Below are positions 1 to 11,596 of a stretch of 64,000 nucleotides of DNA, in pieces. Made by a program: the position numbers and the translations under genes. The notes under the pieces were generated by a model. It ran no database searches, was not told the DNA's origin, and was given only the letters and a program-made list of their open reading frames with translations. The stretch is taken from positions 54,258,501 to 54,322,500 of the forward strand of contig NC_071670.1 in assembly GCF_028554725.1 (NCBI RefSeq), in the 5' to 3' direction. The stretch is from Zeugodacus cucurbitae (taxonomy: Eukaryota; Arthropoda; Insecta; Diptera; Tephritidae). Each line of letters starts with the position of its first letter. The first letter of the stretch is position 1.

Positions 1-112
1 TCGAAATCTTAGCAGAATCTGTTCGAAGATAGTCGAAAGCTGGGATCGAACCCAGTTCCTGCATGGTGTTAATTCGCACGCTTAATCACTACACGAAGAC
101 AGTCTCATATTG
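1..112 (-). repeat. tRNA-derived SINE-like fragment
   Basis: Read on the minus strand, this stretch has a B-box-like GGTTCGATCCC (plus-strand 42-52) inside a small T-arm hairpin (CTGGG/CCCAG). About 45 bases upstream lies an A-box-like TGTAGTGATTAAG. No acceptor stem closes around them, so a functional tRNA is unlikely; a tRNA-derived SINE head or old tRNA relic fits better. It may continue beyond the window edge. Confidence 0.35.
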
Positions 113-975
113 TTTAAAGATTTCTAACTAACTAGAAGTCAAACAAATGTTCCATCATTATCTCATCATCCATCCAACACCAAATTGAAACTTGAGAACC
201 TCATGCAGTCTCTTCTTATAATATATTCCTCTGCTTCCATGAAGGCATTCAGGAATGACCAAGCTATGTATATAACTTACAATGACTTTCAATGTAAATG
301 TTTCTCCCAAAGACTACTCAGTTTCTGCAGCAGTCTCTGACGCGGAGATATAGACTCATAAATCTACAGGCAATTGTCGAATTAATAAATTTACTTATTT
401 AAGGAAAACTCTTATTTAATGAAATTTTAAGTCGATTTCCTTACTAAGAAAAAGCCTAGTTTAAATTTTCCACATTCGAATATTGAATTTGTCATTCGAG
501 TCCCATCGTCACTGAGAAAACTAAGAGAGTCCAAAAATAAGTTTCAATAGTGGATTCTCCACAGTTCGTCCACATTTATAAAAGAAAACTCACTCTCACT
601 CACTCTCACTCTCACTCTCTTCCGTTGGGTATGATAAACCTGATCCAAATAATCGATGTTTTTTTTAAAGGTCTGTCTTAAAGTGTTGTCGAACATTTAC
701 TACATTATATAGTTATATTCTAGAACCTTAGGGGTCATCTTACTTTACTACGGTGACATTTTCCACTCAAGTAGCAAGTAGCAGACTAGAGTAGATCCAA
801 ATAATAATGGAAGGCCTCTTTAAACAATATTGGGCTGCCCCAATTGAAGACATCTCTAACTATTTTGGCACCCTCTTGACATGCCCTCCGTACTAGGGTA
901 GCCAAAGAGTTTTTTACTTCACTACGATTCTCTCTTTCAAAAATTATATTTTATAACCGTAATTTTCCCACTCAC
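113..975. other. Non-coding, probably intronic sequence of the LIM gene
   Basis: No supported exon. AT-rich DNA with a short CACT-type microsatellite at about 591-619. It lies just downstream of the LIM exon on the minus strand, beginning with that exon's GTGAG donor, so it is most simply an intron of that gene. Confidence 0.4.
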
Positions 976-1194
976 CTCCAAAATGGGCTGCTTACAGCCA
1001 TGACATGTGCCTGAGTAGTTTTTCAAAAAACATTTAGAGCAAACCGGTTCACCATCTTGTATATTGAATGTGGCCTCCTCGATGGGTGTGTTGCAGTCCT
1101 TGCAGGCAAAATGCTCCGGATGCCAGGTCTTGCCGAGCGCGGTTATGATGCGTTTCGTGATGATTTCGTTGCATTTGTGACAAACTGATTCAGA
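976..1194 (-). CDS. Internal exon of a paxillin-like LIM-domain protein (CG31624-like)
   Basis: Exon of exactly 73 codons, phase 0 at both ends, bounded by a TTTTAG acceptor (reverse strand, before 1194) and a GTGAG donor (below 976). It encodes one complete LIM domain and the first zinc pair of the next. Putative ligands by exon residue are C5, C8, H25 and H28 for the first zinc; C31, C34, C52 and C55 for the second; C64 and C67 start the next domain. The signature ITALGKTWHPEHF is typical of the paxillin/leupaxin group, and the pattern recalls the small Drosophila multi-LIM protein CG31624 (from memory, not searched). LIM domains bind protein partners, often at focal adhesions or in the cytoskeleton. 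The first exon should lie at higher coordinates and the remaining LIM exons beyond the left edge; I found neither. The product is therefore partial here, and a different paxillin-group member is possible. Confidence 0.8.
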
Positions 1195-4184
1195 CTAAAA
1201 GTAGAAAAATAGAAAAAATAAATAATTATTATTAATATATTTCTTATAAAATATAAAAACAATAGAAATAAAATGCAAAAGAAAATTGTGCAATGCAAAG
1301 AATCTTGCATTTTATCGCCAATATACTTAAGAATATCGGTGCCTATGTGTCTGTGAAAAGAATATGTATTTAATATTATTTATTGCTTGTCTCGGCTTTG
1401 TTGTTTTTTTATAAACTTTTTGTTTAATTGCCTTACGCGCACAACGGTAATGGAGAGAACCATATAAATAGGCTAGCGGCCCATCTACGTCCAACCAAGC
1501 GAATTAAGTATAAGAAGCACGTCAACTGATTGTATGACACGGCTTTCGATATGAATTTATTGAATTATGTATATTAATTAAACTGCTGATATGTACATAT
1601 TTACATCTATATGTATCTGTATATAGGTGTATATATGTATGTGTGGTGCAAAACAGCATTCCATCACAGCTATTTATAAAAATTATTGCAAAAATTCTTT
1701 GGATTTGATTTGTTTACTTTCGTTTATAGTACTCGGCGTTCAACGTGTACAACAACACAAATATTTTCAATTTTTATACCCTTGAACCATGTTCCAAGAG
1801 TGTGATAGTTTTGGTCATCTAAGGGTATTTTTGTAAGATCTTAAAAGAGAGATACTAAATGATTCGATCAGAGTGAAAAACTGTTGTTCAAATGTTGTCC
1901 CCCAGTCCGTCCATCTATCCATGCGTGTTCTTGTTCTATGCGGAACTAGTTCTATAGAACGGTACCATCCACTTTTCGCTGAAACTTCCTAACTCATAAA
2001 CCACTCGACCAATTTGAACCAAATTTGATTAATAATCTCATAACTTCCGATAAATATTATTGAGAATGGGATAATCGGTGCACAAAGAAGGATTGCCTTC
2101 AGAAACTTACTTTCTAAAATGGTCCTCACATAAATATTAGGAAATTTGTCTCTACTCTTAATTTTGTATTGCTTATGAAGGGCTCTGAAAATGTTTTATT
2201 TAGCATAAGGGGGTTAGATGAGGGGGGTATCTTCAGCAACTTACATTTGAATAAAGAAATCTGTCCCTACTCTTGATTTGGTATCGTATATAAAGGGCTC
2301 TGAGAACGATTTATTTAGAAGGAGTCAGGAATCGATAATTTTCGGTCCAATCCTTCCCCAATCTACCCTACATAATGAACCCCATCACTTTTATTAACTT
2401 TGCCAAGTATAGTATATTGTCCCGTCCATCCAAACTCAACCCTCCCTTACTATTTACATCATTCATACAACACACTTGTGTTCGCCCGTCGTACCAGTCG
2501 TCAAAATTGAAGTTTTGCACGCATTATGTCAATGCGACAATTAGTCGACCATTTAAGGAGCACTCCAACAGATAGACCATTATTATGGTGGCCGTCCATT
2601 ACAGTTATTATGTATGTGCGGCACGTTGTCTAGGCCATACACATGTGTAAAGTAATTATCATTATTTTCTGTTTTTTTTTTGGTCTAATACAAATTTGAA
2701 TTTTAGTCTGAATTTCGGTCATAAACAAACGCCATTAAATTTATTACAACTGTTGGTAACACTTGGAGTGTGACATCAGTGTGTTGCTATTTTGGACGCA
2801 CACGATTTTACACATAAATATACAGACAGACATACATTACATACATACATATGAATATACATTAGATATAGTATGGTTTGACATTTTCGTCACAAAATAA
2901 TTTGATTCCCTCGGTATTAGGCTTGTGTTACTTTGGGCTTCTTCAAGTAAAATTTGCAAATGATAATGTTTTTATATCTCACATATGTACTACATACATA
3001 TTTATATATATAAAGTATTTATTATATACACATACACAGCACATTCATATGGCGAGAGGAAGAAATAAATTATTGTTTTGTCAATATTTTATACTACCCT
3101 ACTTGGGAGGCCTGTCACCGAGTTGTACCTGTTTTTTTTTTGCGTCATTGTTTTTGTTCTTCAATTAATAATATTCGCCCATATTCGTGCTTATATATTA
3201 TATGTATTTATTTTCACATATAAGTTTTGATACAGTCTATACTACAGTAATTGTAGTAAAGAATTTAATTAAACGCCCGATGGGAAGAGACTAAACAAAA
3301 TATTCTATTATAGAGTATAAAAGTAAAACTGTTCTCATCTTGGAAAACCGTATGACAGCCCCAAGCCACCTCATTACTCACACACTACTTTAGGGACACG
3401 AATAATTGTCATGAAGAACTTAAAAGAGTATACCAGGCCGTGTTTCTTAAAATAAAGTCCTCCCAGCAAAGCCTTATTGATTCTAGATCCACAAAAAGTA
3501 GATAATAGCGGGATTTGGGGTTGAAATTGTTATGAACTTTGTGTCAGATTTCAGAAATACCGAACTCTGTCACAGTATTTACCTGTGAATAGGCTTGCTC
3601 CTACTCCGTAAGGCTCGACCTAATTGAAAGTGAAACCGATTCAGTGCTTAGGAGCAGGAGTTCTGAATACAGTTCGCATTCAATCAGCATACTTATTGAT
3701 ATAACAGAGGATACCATAGCAAAAGAGAATAAGAAGAGGATGAATACTCTGGAAAAAATTAGAGTTTATAGTACCTTGGAAACCACTTAACGGATGTCAG
3801 AAAAGTAAATGTGTTCTATACGTGGAAAAGCCCTGTCTACTTAGTTATAAAGGACATAGTGACTTATCTATTGAATTAAAATTGGAACAGATATTTTCTT
3901 TAACTTTTTGTAATCCTAGTTGGGGTATAGATTAGGAACTGAAGTGACATTTCTTGGCTAAATATAAATTCAGATGGTTTTTAGTAATGTAAAGACGACC
4001 ACTGCAGGAAAGAAAAGCCTTTCTATAAATCCATATGACTAGGATCTTCGCGGTATGTATAAAGCGCTACAGAGCTCGTATCTGGCAATACTATACATCT
4101 TTGAAAGGTCTTGACATAACGTACAAAACGACGCTATGCATGATTAGTTTGGATATTGCGTTCAACAGTGATAGACGTGTAAAC
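1195..4184. other. Non-coding DNA, no supported gene
   Basis: AT-rich intergenic or intronic sequence with TATG/CATA microsatellites near 1620-1650 and 2830-2860. Open frames here are short and lack coding character. A diverged dispersed repeat lies at about 1770-2370 and is listed separately. Confidence 0.5.
1770..2370. repeat. Degenerate dispersed repeat of the 'TATACCCTTG...' type
   Basis: The segment opens with TTTTTATACCCTTGAACC, then a region of repeated 'gtccgtccatc' triplet-like words. It contains two similar blocks with 'aaagggctctga(g/a)aa' and 'ttatttag' at about 2178-2210 and 2291-2320. That layout (TATACCC start, CCGTCC words, repeated 'tcttcagcaacttac' blocks) is typical of old, widespread non-coding repeats in fly genomes. 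Boundaries are approximate and no protein is encoded. Confidence 0.4.
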
Positions 4185-5144
4185 ATGGAGTTTACTAACG
4201 GCGAAATTCGCGCTATTTTAAAGTTTTCCTTCGTTAAAGGCAAATCCGTTAGAGAAACTTTCATAGGGTTTGGGGGATGGTACTCTATCACTTCGAACTG
4301 CGGAGGAATGGTTTCGACGATTCAGAGCGGATGAAAACGACACCATGGATAAGCCATCCCGCGGAAGACCTGTGACGACTAATACCGATCAAATCATGGA
4401 AAACATCGAGTTAGACTGGCATCTCGTGACAATGCCCAGGAGATGGAAGTTAGTCACCAAACCATTTTAAACTATCTGCAGAAGGCTGGATACACAAAAA
4501 AGCTTGATGTTTGGGTGCCGCATGATTTGACGCAAAACAACCTTCTTGACCGAATCAACGCCTGCGATATGCTGCTGAAACGGAACGAACTCGACCTATT
4601 TTTGAAGCGGATGGTGACTGGCGATGAAAACTGGATCACATACGACAATATCAAGCGAAAACAGTCGTGGTCGAAGGCCGGTGAATCGACCCAAAAAGTA
4701 GCCAAGCCGGGATTGACGGCAAGGAAGGTTTTGCTGTGTGTTTGGTGGTCTTGGAAGGGAATCATCCATTATGAACTGCTCCCATATGGCCAGACGCTTA
4801 ATTCTACCATCTATTGCGAACAACTGGATAGCTTGAAGCAGGTGATCGACCAGAAGCGTTCAGAATTGGCCAATAGGAAGGGTGTAGTGTTTTAACCATG
4901 GCAATGCTAGACCACACACTTCGTTGATGACTCGTCAGAAGCTACCGGAGCTAAGATGGGTGTCCGGACAAGTGATTACCACCTGTTCCTGTCCATGGCG
5001 AACGCCCTTGGTGGTGTAAAGTTGAACTTAAAAGAGGCTTGTGAAAAGTGGCTGTCCGAGATAAGGAAGGGGCTTGCCGTCTAGATGGAAACAGATTATC
5101 GAACGAAACGGCGCATATTTGAACTAAATCCGATCATTCAATAA
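4185..5144 (+). pseudogene. Mariner-family transposase, decayed
   Basis: Remnant of a Tc1/mariner transposase, a DDD cut-and-paste enzyme. The ATG at 4185 opens MEFTNGEIRAILKFSF, a typical mariner N-terminus. The frame changes near 4260 and again near 4430. The middle part (4443-4893) carries the WVPHDLT linker, the first catalytic Asp in VTGDENWITYDN and an intact CVWWSWKGIIHYELL block. A stop near 4893 and another shortly after destroy the second catalytic motif. The third survives only as TSDYHLF in another frame. The reading ends NPIIQ-stop at 5144. At about 960 bp it is shorter than a usual mariner gene (about 1,035 bp), so small deletions have accumulated. It resembles the cecropia-type subfamily more than irritans, but that subfamily call is tentative. 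Clear terminal inverted repeats were not found. Confidence 0.85.
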
Positions 5145-7156
5145 AGAGCAAAAAAAAGCGGAATTTGCCATCCTAATATCTGTTCGAAATTACCTTCTAG
5201 GTCACTAAGATAAGGAACATCACAACCTCCTACAAAACTAACCATACAAAATTTCTTAAAAAGTACTTATGCTCTTTTATAATAAAACCTCAGATATGTT
5301 TATGTCAAAAGAAACTACTCTATGAAACTATGGACTAATTAACCATTGCATATGCAGATAAGAAAAGTAAAATAGTTTTAAAAAGAAAAAAAGTTAGTAA
5401 TAAACAACACCGAAGTGATGACGTCATATTCATTTCAATTACCAGCGAGTTATCAGCAAACAGCAGTAATGCAAAAAAGATATAATTCTAATCAATAAAT
5501 GAGCAAACAAATGATGGACACATGGGTAAACACATTATAGTATATATTCTTTATACATACATATGTACATTATGTATATATGTAGGGTATGTATTTGCAC
5601 AAAAACTTAGATAATGTATTGTGAGTCCCTAGAACGTGTTTTTAGTTGTTGTTGAAGTGAAATACAAACCAAACTGAGAAATGTGTCACACATTTGCAGA
5701 TAGGCATCAACACTTAGAAACATGAGTATATTTAATAAAATTTATATTGCCAAAATATGCGGGCCATAAAAAATAAATAGAAATCACCAAAACAATCAAA
5801 CTGACATCGGGAAGTGGCACCGCCAAAGTCTGAACAATAAAATATTGTGTTAAATATTTATTGGGACTTGCATATAGCAAGTGTTTTTTGTTGTTATGTA
5901 GGTATGTATATCAAATATATTTATATGAACTTACTGTTCCGGTACCTATAGTTCTGCGAAATTTGAGTCATAGAACTTTATTTTTATTTTTCCTTAGAAT
6001 TAATTATTTTTGTAAAGCCTGGAAAACGAGTTAAATTTCTAGAAATTCATGCATATGGGTGGTATTCAATCGGAAAAAAATCATTAAAATAACAATGAAT
6101 TGTTTTGAACATTTTTAAAGAGAAGTATTACCTTCTCAAGACGAGTTTGATTAATAAATTTTACAAATTATTATTACATTATACTACACAGTGCAACACA
6201 TTTTTTTAAGCAAATTTGTAATTATATATATTTTGAACAATTTTTGAAACATTAAAAAACTAAACAGCGCCAAAAAGACCCATTCTGCTGATAGAGGGTT
6301 AATTGTTCGAAGAAAAAATATTTTTCCAAAAATTTTGGTACAGATCTCTGGCAACAATATAAAGCCTAATTTAATGTCATAAATATTTTTTTTAATTTAA
6401 ACACTAATTTTAACTACATAAATTCAACATCGGTCCACTGTAAGATTTTTTATTTTTGAGAAAGATTCATCATCTGTTAATAACATTAAAAACTACCATC
6501 TTGACATGCTTACTATTCATAGAAAAACTAGAAATTTGTTACATAGTGTTATTAAATTAACCAATTCGTCTCAAATCCGACTTTAACAGCAGTTAAGCTG
6601 TGTCAGAAACAACAATATTGAAGAGACCTGAATTGAATATGCTGATGAATGGCAAAATATCAAATTTTATTTAATGAAAAATTGAAGCTAATAGCTTGAC
6701 ATGTATGCATATATATACATCTGGATATATATATATATATAACTTACGGCTTATATATATATATATATATATATAGATAGGCATGTATTTATACTCGTAT
6801 GCATACAATTAATATTGACACTGACATCTTTACTATTCAATTCAGATTTACATAACTATTGAAGACACGTTAATGTCATTTGATACGTCAAAGATTTACA
6901 AATATATTCATATATGCATTAGGGTGTGGCTGTGATGATTTCTTAATCATGCTATAGTTATATTCAATTTAGAATATTTTTCCTATAAACGTCGTTACTA
7001 TTATATATTCCTATAATATATCAGGTAGAAATGCTGAGAACAGGCTAGATTATATAGTGTAGACATTCTGATATCTTATTCTACCTCAATATGGAATAGA
7101 ATAACCTCAATTGTGGAATATTCCTTTGCTTCTGGTCAATTTTCATGAGATCATGT
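5145..7156. other. Non-coding AT-rich DNA
   Basis: No supported exon. Contains TATG-type microsatellites at about 5560-5590 and a (TA)n tract at about 6727-6775 interrupted by AACTTACGGCTTATA; the same 15-mer recurs near 8970. Otherwise nothing recognisable. Confidence 0.45.
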
Positions 7157-7260
7157 AGAGTTGTTGTTTTGGTAGCGGTCGATAACATTCCCGAAATAAT
7201 TTGAGGGACTTCTGCTGAGCTAACAGTTCTTGGTCGGTCTGTCTTTTAGGATTTTCAATT
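7157..7260 (+). repeat. Short dispersed 'TTGTTGTT...TCCTTGGtCGG' repeat, copy 1
   Basis: Begins TTGTTGTTTTGGTAGCGG and continues through ACATTCCCGAAATAATTTGAGGG and CTGAGCTAACAGTTCTTGGTCGG. It is loosely similar in word order to the segments at 27950 and 42131. No coding capacity. The family may be SINE-like; similarity of this copy is the weakest of the three. Confidence 0.35.
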
Positions 7261-7324
7261 AGGATTTTCTAATTCTGGCTCGTTTTCATTATGATAAAGT
7301 GTAACATTTTGGTGCTTAAAAGTA

Positions 7325-8269
7325 AAGGGTGATTTTTTAAGAGCTTGATAACTTTTTAAAAAAAAAAAAACGCATAAAATTTGCAAAATCTCATCGGTTC
7401 TTTATTTGAAACGTTAGATTGGTTCATGACATTTACTTTTTGAAGATAATTTCATTTAAATGTTGACCGCGGCTGCGTCTTAGGTGGTCCATTCGGAAAG
7501 TCCAATTTTGGGCAACTTTTTCGAGCATTTCGGCCGGAATAGCCCGAATTTCTTCGGAAATGTTGTCTTCCAAAGCTGGAATAGTTGCTGGCTTATTTCT
7601 GTAGACTTTAGACTTGACGTAGCCCCACAAAAAATAGTCTAAAGGCGTTAAATCGCATGATCTTGGTGGCCAACTTACGGGTCCATTTCTTGAGATGAAT
7701 TGTTCTCCGAAGTTTTCCCTCAAAATGGCCATAGAATCGCGAGCTGTGTGGCATGTAGCGCCATCTTGTTGAAACCACATGTCAACCAAGTTCAGTTCTT
7801 CCATTTTTGGCAACAAAAAGTTTGTTAGCATCGAACGATAGCGATCGCCATTCACCGTAACGTTGCGTCCAACAGCATCTTTGAAAAAATACGGTCCAAT
7901 GATTCCACCAGCGTACAAACCACACCAAACAGTGCATTTTTCGGGATGCATGGGCAGTTCTTGAACGGCTTCTGGTTGCTCTTCACCCCAAATGCGGCAA
8001 TTTTGCTTATTTACGTAGCCATTCAACCAGAAATGAGCCTCATCGCTGAACAAAATTTGTCGATAAAAAAGCGGATTTCACATTTCGAACCGAACACTGA
8101 TTTTGGTAATAAAATTCAATGATTTGCAAGCGTTGCTCGTTAGTAAGTCTATTCATGATGAAATGTCAAAGCATACTGAGCATCTTTCTCTTTGACACCA
8201 TGTCTGAAATCCCACGTGATCTGTCAAATACTAATGCATGAAAATCCTAACCTCAAAAAAATCACCCGT
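7325..8269 (-). mobile_element. Deleted DD41D (rosa-like) Tc1/mariner element, copy 1
   Basis: The element is 945 bp, flanked by TA at 7323-7324 and 8270-8271. Imperfect terminal inverted repeats run AAGGGTGATTTTTT (left) and ACGGGTGATTTTTT (right, reverse strand). It carries a truncated transposase on the minus strand. It appears identical by eye to the copy at 41068-42023 except for one base in a homopolymer and a 12-bp deletion near 8080, so insertion was recent. Both copies lack most of the N-terminal DNA-binding region, so this is a non-autonomous deletion derivative. Confidence 0.88.
7433..8156 (-). pseudogene. DD41D transposase, internally deleted and interrupted
   Basis: Read on the minus strand, an ATG at 8156 opens MNRLTNEQRLQIIEFYYQNQ. 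After SVRNV the sequence joins in a shifted frame to the catalytic domain, so roughly the central DNA-binding third is missing. In this copy a 12-bp deletion (near 8080) also creates a TGA just after RFEM. The catalytic part is otherwise intact: FSDEAHFW (first Asp), WFQQDGATCHTA (second Asp) and CDLTPLDYFLWGYVK (third Asp). I count 41 residues between the second and third Asp, which defines the DD41D group to which rosa of Ceratitis rosa belongs. It ends HLNEIIFKK-stop at 7433. No functional enzyme is expected. Confidence 0.88.
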
Positions 8270-8329
8270 TACAAAAGCTCTATAAATATAGGACAGAACT
8301 GGACATTTTAATCCTAAACAATAAAAGAT

Positions 8330-9010
8330 ATGATTACCAGTACAGTAGTAATAGGGCAGAATAGGACATTTTGGACTGTAATTACATTTTGATTACTCAG
8401 GATTACTTTCATAATCTCTCATATATACATATCCTCAGCTATAGATTAGAAATCATGTTATTTAAAATATTTTAAATATAATTGCGGTAATCATAAACAT
8501 TAAAGATAGATAGTAGTTCTAATTTCTATACTGAATTACAATATAAGTAAAATTTTTTTAGTTCCAACAATTTTTAACAACAAGTAATTGTCTAAACAAT
8601 CGCTAGATTGCCTGATTATGATTACTTTTTAAATTTATGATTACATATAAAGTAATCGTTATGCTAACTACTGCTCTACTCAAGATTACTTTCACTTATC
8701 ACCAGTATAAACATATCCAGAGCCTTAGAATATTAGAAAATATGTAATTCAAAATATGTTATGCTGTAATCATAGTAATAAAAAGTAAGATTACAATTAT
8801 AGTAGTTGATTGAATTATCAATTTAGAAATTTCTAAATACCAAAATTAAGATTTCTAAGTAAGATTAATAAGATTGCCTAGATAACTAAGATTGTCTAGA
8901 TTACAATTACTTTTAAAGTGTAATGGTAATCGTAACAATTACTGTTGAAGTAATGCTTCTTCCAACTAACTTACGGCTTATAATTACAGTAAGTAAGAAT
9001 ATGGCGTCCT
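8330..9010. repeat. Degenerate tandem repeat, period about 290 bp, rich in GATTAC
   Basis: The block ACTCAGGATTACTTTCA with following 'catatcc...tagattagaaa..tg' and 'gcggtaatcata' (about 8395-8500) recurs as ACTCAAGATTACTTTCA, 'catatccag...' and 'gctgtaatcata' at about 8689-8780. A second shared block ('gattatgattactttt' at 8612, 'gattacaattactttt' near 8900) gives a similar spacing of about 286-294 bp. Roughly 2.3 copies are visible. GATTAC/GTAATC words are unusually dense. Confidence 0.5.
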
Positions 9011-9935
9011 AATTACTCTGTTTTGAGATAGACTTATTAGAACCCTAGAAAGCACAAATACCTCCAAATACTTGTTGAATACTTGACATGATGCAATCTC
9101 CCGAGTCTCATAACTCATTTCACTTATTATGATAAACATTTATTATATATAGTATGCAATAAACTTGTGTTTACTTTTGCAATTAGTTCACTGCTAGCAA
9201 CTGAATAATGCACACGTTTATTAATATATTATCATACATATGTATGTATGTATATAGTCCGCTTAAATTGCGGATAACCATAAAAGTTATAGAAATGCCT
9301 GCTTAGCACACCCTGCGGCCACCGGCCACCAAACTACGCAATCGAAGCTATTCTGCTAAATACTACAATCAACGCTAAATTTTTATTGCAGTTAGATCAT
9401 CGACAGAGTTAGCAAAAAGAATTAGACACACACACACTCAGGCGCATGTGTATATGTATATATGTGTAAAAAGAAAGAAATCGAAGAGTGAATAAAGCGA
9501 AAAAGTAACAAAAGATAAAACGCGTGCAAAACTAAATTGGAAACAACAAACAAATAACTGTGCAAATAAACAACAATAATAACAATAACCAACAAACATG
9601 GCTTAAGATATTCGCGCAAAAATAAACAAAATTTCGCCAAAATAACAAAAACAACAATGATAGTGGTTGTTATTCGAGTGTGGTCGCCAATTTTCTACAC
9701 GTTTTGCAATGTTATTCTTTCATTTTTGTTTTTGTTGTTTTTTTATTTTCAATATTAATTTTTTGTGTATTTTTCGTTTTAAATGTCCTTAAGGCTAATT
9801 ATTATTTTTTTTTGTTGATTTATCGCATGTCTTTGCTCCACTAAAGTCGAAAAAGTCAAAATATTGAGCAGATCATGTGCCAGCCGGTGTTTATATATAA
9901 AAGTATATAGCCATATACATATGTATCTACCCATT
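9011..9935. other. Non-coding DNA
   Basis: No supported exon. Simple CA-type tracts near 9425 and TATG words near 9240. The short open frame at 9422-9640 on the minus strand is hydrophobic but lacks any recognisable family or splice context. Confidence 0.4.
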
Positions 9936-9947
9936 GCCTAACCGATT
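9936..9947. repeat. Target-site duplication, left copy
   Basis: The 12-mer GCCTAACCGATT is repeated exactly at 11585-11596 and brackets the LINE insertion between them. Confidence 0.85.
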
Positions 9948-11584
9948 ATATATATATATATATATTTGGCGTAGGAACCGCTTTAAGCGATTATAGCCGA
10001 ATCCACCAGAGCGACTCTCACCACTCATTCCTCCTTTTTGCTTTTTGGCGCCAACTGGAAACACCAAGTGAAGCCAGGTCACTTTGCACTTGGTCTTTCC
10101 ACCGGAGTGGAGGTCGTCCTCTTCCGCGGCTTCCTCCAGCGGGTACTGCATCGAATACTTTCAGAGCTGGAGTGTTTTCTTCCTTCCGTACAACATGACC
10201 TAGCCAGCGTAGCCGCTGTCTTTTTATTCGCTGAACTATGTCAATGTCGTCGTATAAATCGTACAGCTCATCGTTCCATCGTCTGCGGTATTCGCCGTTG
10301 CCAATGTTTAGAGGACCATAAATCTTGCGCAAAACCTTTCTCTCGAAAACCCCAAGAGTCGTCTCATCGGATGTTGTCATCGTCCACGCTTCAGCGCCAT
10401 ACATCAGGACGGGAATAATGAGCGACTTATAGAGTTTGATTTTGGTTCGTCGAGAGAGGACTTTACTTTTCAATTGCCTACTCAGTCCAAAGTAGCACCT
10501 GTTGGCAAGAGTGATTCTGCGTTGGATTTCAAGGCTGACATTGTTGGTGTTGTTAATGCTGGTTCCCAGATAAACGAAATTATCTACAACTTCAAAGTTA
10601 TGACTGTCAACAGTGACGTGGGAGCCAAGACGCGAGTGCGGGTGTTTGATGACAGGAGATATTTCGTCTTGTCCTCATTCACCACCAGACCCATACGCTT
10701 CGCTTCTTTATCTAGTCTGGAAAACGCAGAACAAACGGCGCGGTTGTTGCTTCCGATGATATCAATATCATCGGCATACGCCAGGAGCTGTACACTCTTG
10801 TAGAAGATTGTACCCTCTCTATTTAGTTCTGCAGCTCGTATTATTTTTTCCAGCAATAGATTGAAGAAGTCGCACGATAGTGAGTCACCCTGTCTGAAGC
10901 CTCGTTTGGTATCGAATGGCTCGGAGAGGTCCTTCCCGATCCTGACGGAGCTTTTGGTGTTGCTCAACGTCAGCTTACACAGCCGTATTAGTTTTGCAGG
11001 GATACCAAATTCAGACATCGCGGCATAAAGGCAGCTCCTTTTCGTGCTATCGAAGGCAGCTTTAAAATCGATAAAAAGATGGTGAGTATCGATTCTTCTC
11101 TCTCGGGTCTTTTCCAAGATTTGGCGCATGGTGAATATCTGGTCCATTGTGGATTTTCCAGGTCTAAAGCCACACTGATAAGGTCCAATCAGTTTGTTGA
11201 CGGTGGGCTTTAGTCTTTCACACAGTACGGTCGATAGAACCTTATAAGCGATGTTAAGGAGGCTTATCCCACGATAGTTGGCGCAGATTGTGGGGTCTCC
11301 CTTCTTATGGATTGGGCAGAGCACACTAAGATTCCAATCGTCAGGCATGCTTTCTTCCGACCATATTCTACAAAGAAGCTGATGCATGCACCTTATCAGT
11401 TCTTCGCCGCCGTATTTGAATAGCTCGGCCGGTAATCCATCGGCCCCCGCCGCTTTGTTGTTCTTCAAGCGGGTAATTGCTATTCGAATTTCTTCATGGT
11501 CGGGCAATGGAACATCTATTCCATCGTCATCGATTGGGGAATCGGGTTCGCCATCTCCTGGTGTTGTCCTTTCACTGCCATTGA
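9948..11584 (-). mobile_element. 5'-truncated non-LTR retrotransposon (RTE-like LINE)
   Basis: A 1,637-bp insertion bracketed by a perfect 12-bp duplication. It is oriented on the minus strand, with the 3' end at a (TA)n tail at 9948-9965 and the 5' truncation at 11584 within the reverse transcriptase. A short-repeat tail rather than poly(A) suits RTE-type LINEs. Two further 3' ends of the same family lie at 49509-49999 and 53903-54468. Clade assignment is tentative; the group is certainly non-LTR. Confidence 0.88.
10018..11584 (-). pseudogene. LINE reverse transcriptase, 5'-truncated and frameshifted
   Basis: Reverse transcriptase for target-primed reverse transcription, the step that inserts LINEs. 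On the minus strand from about 11507 the frame shows the RT blocks in order: KNNKAAGADGLPAEL, the LCPIHKKGD and NYRGISLL blocks, GFRPGKSTMDQIF, FIDFKAAFDS and LLAYADDIDIIG, the last with the catalytic YADD box. A frameshift near 10640-10655 moves the reading into another frame (DSHNFEVVDNFVYLG), which continues from about 10473 with SRRTKIKLYKSLI, YGAEAW, RRRWNDELYDLYDD and RLRWLGHVVR. A TGA replaces a sense codon after RNEW at about 10018. The upstream endonuclease domain is lost by truncation. The copy is dead but not old, since the target duplication is still perfect. Confidence 0.88.
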
Positions 11585-11596
11585 GCCTAACCGATT
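11585..11596. repeat. Target-site duplication, right copy
   Basis: Exact repeat of the 12-mer at 9936-9947, marking the 5' boundary of the inserted LINE. Confidence 0.85.
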
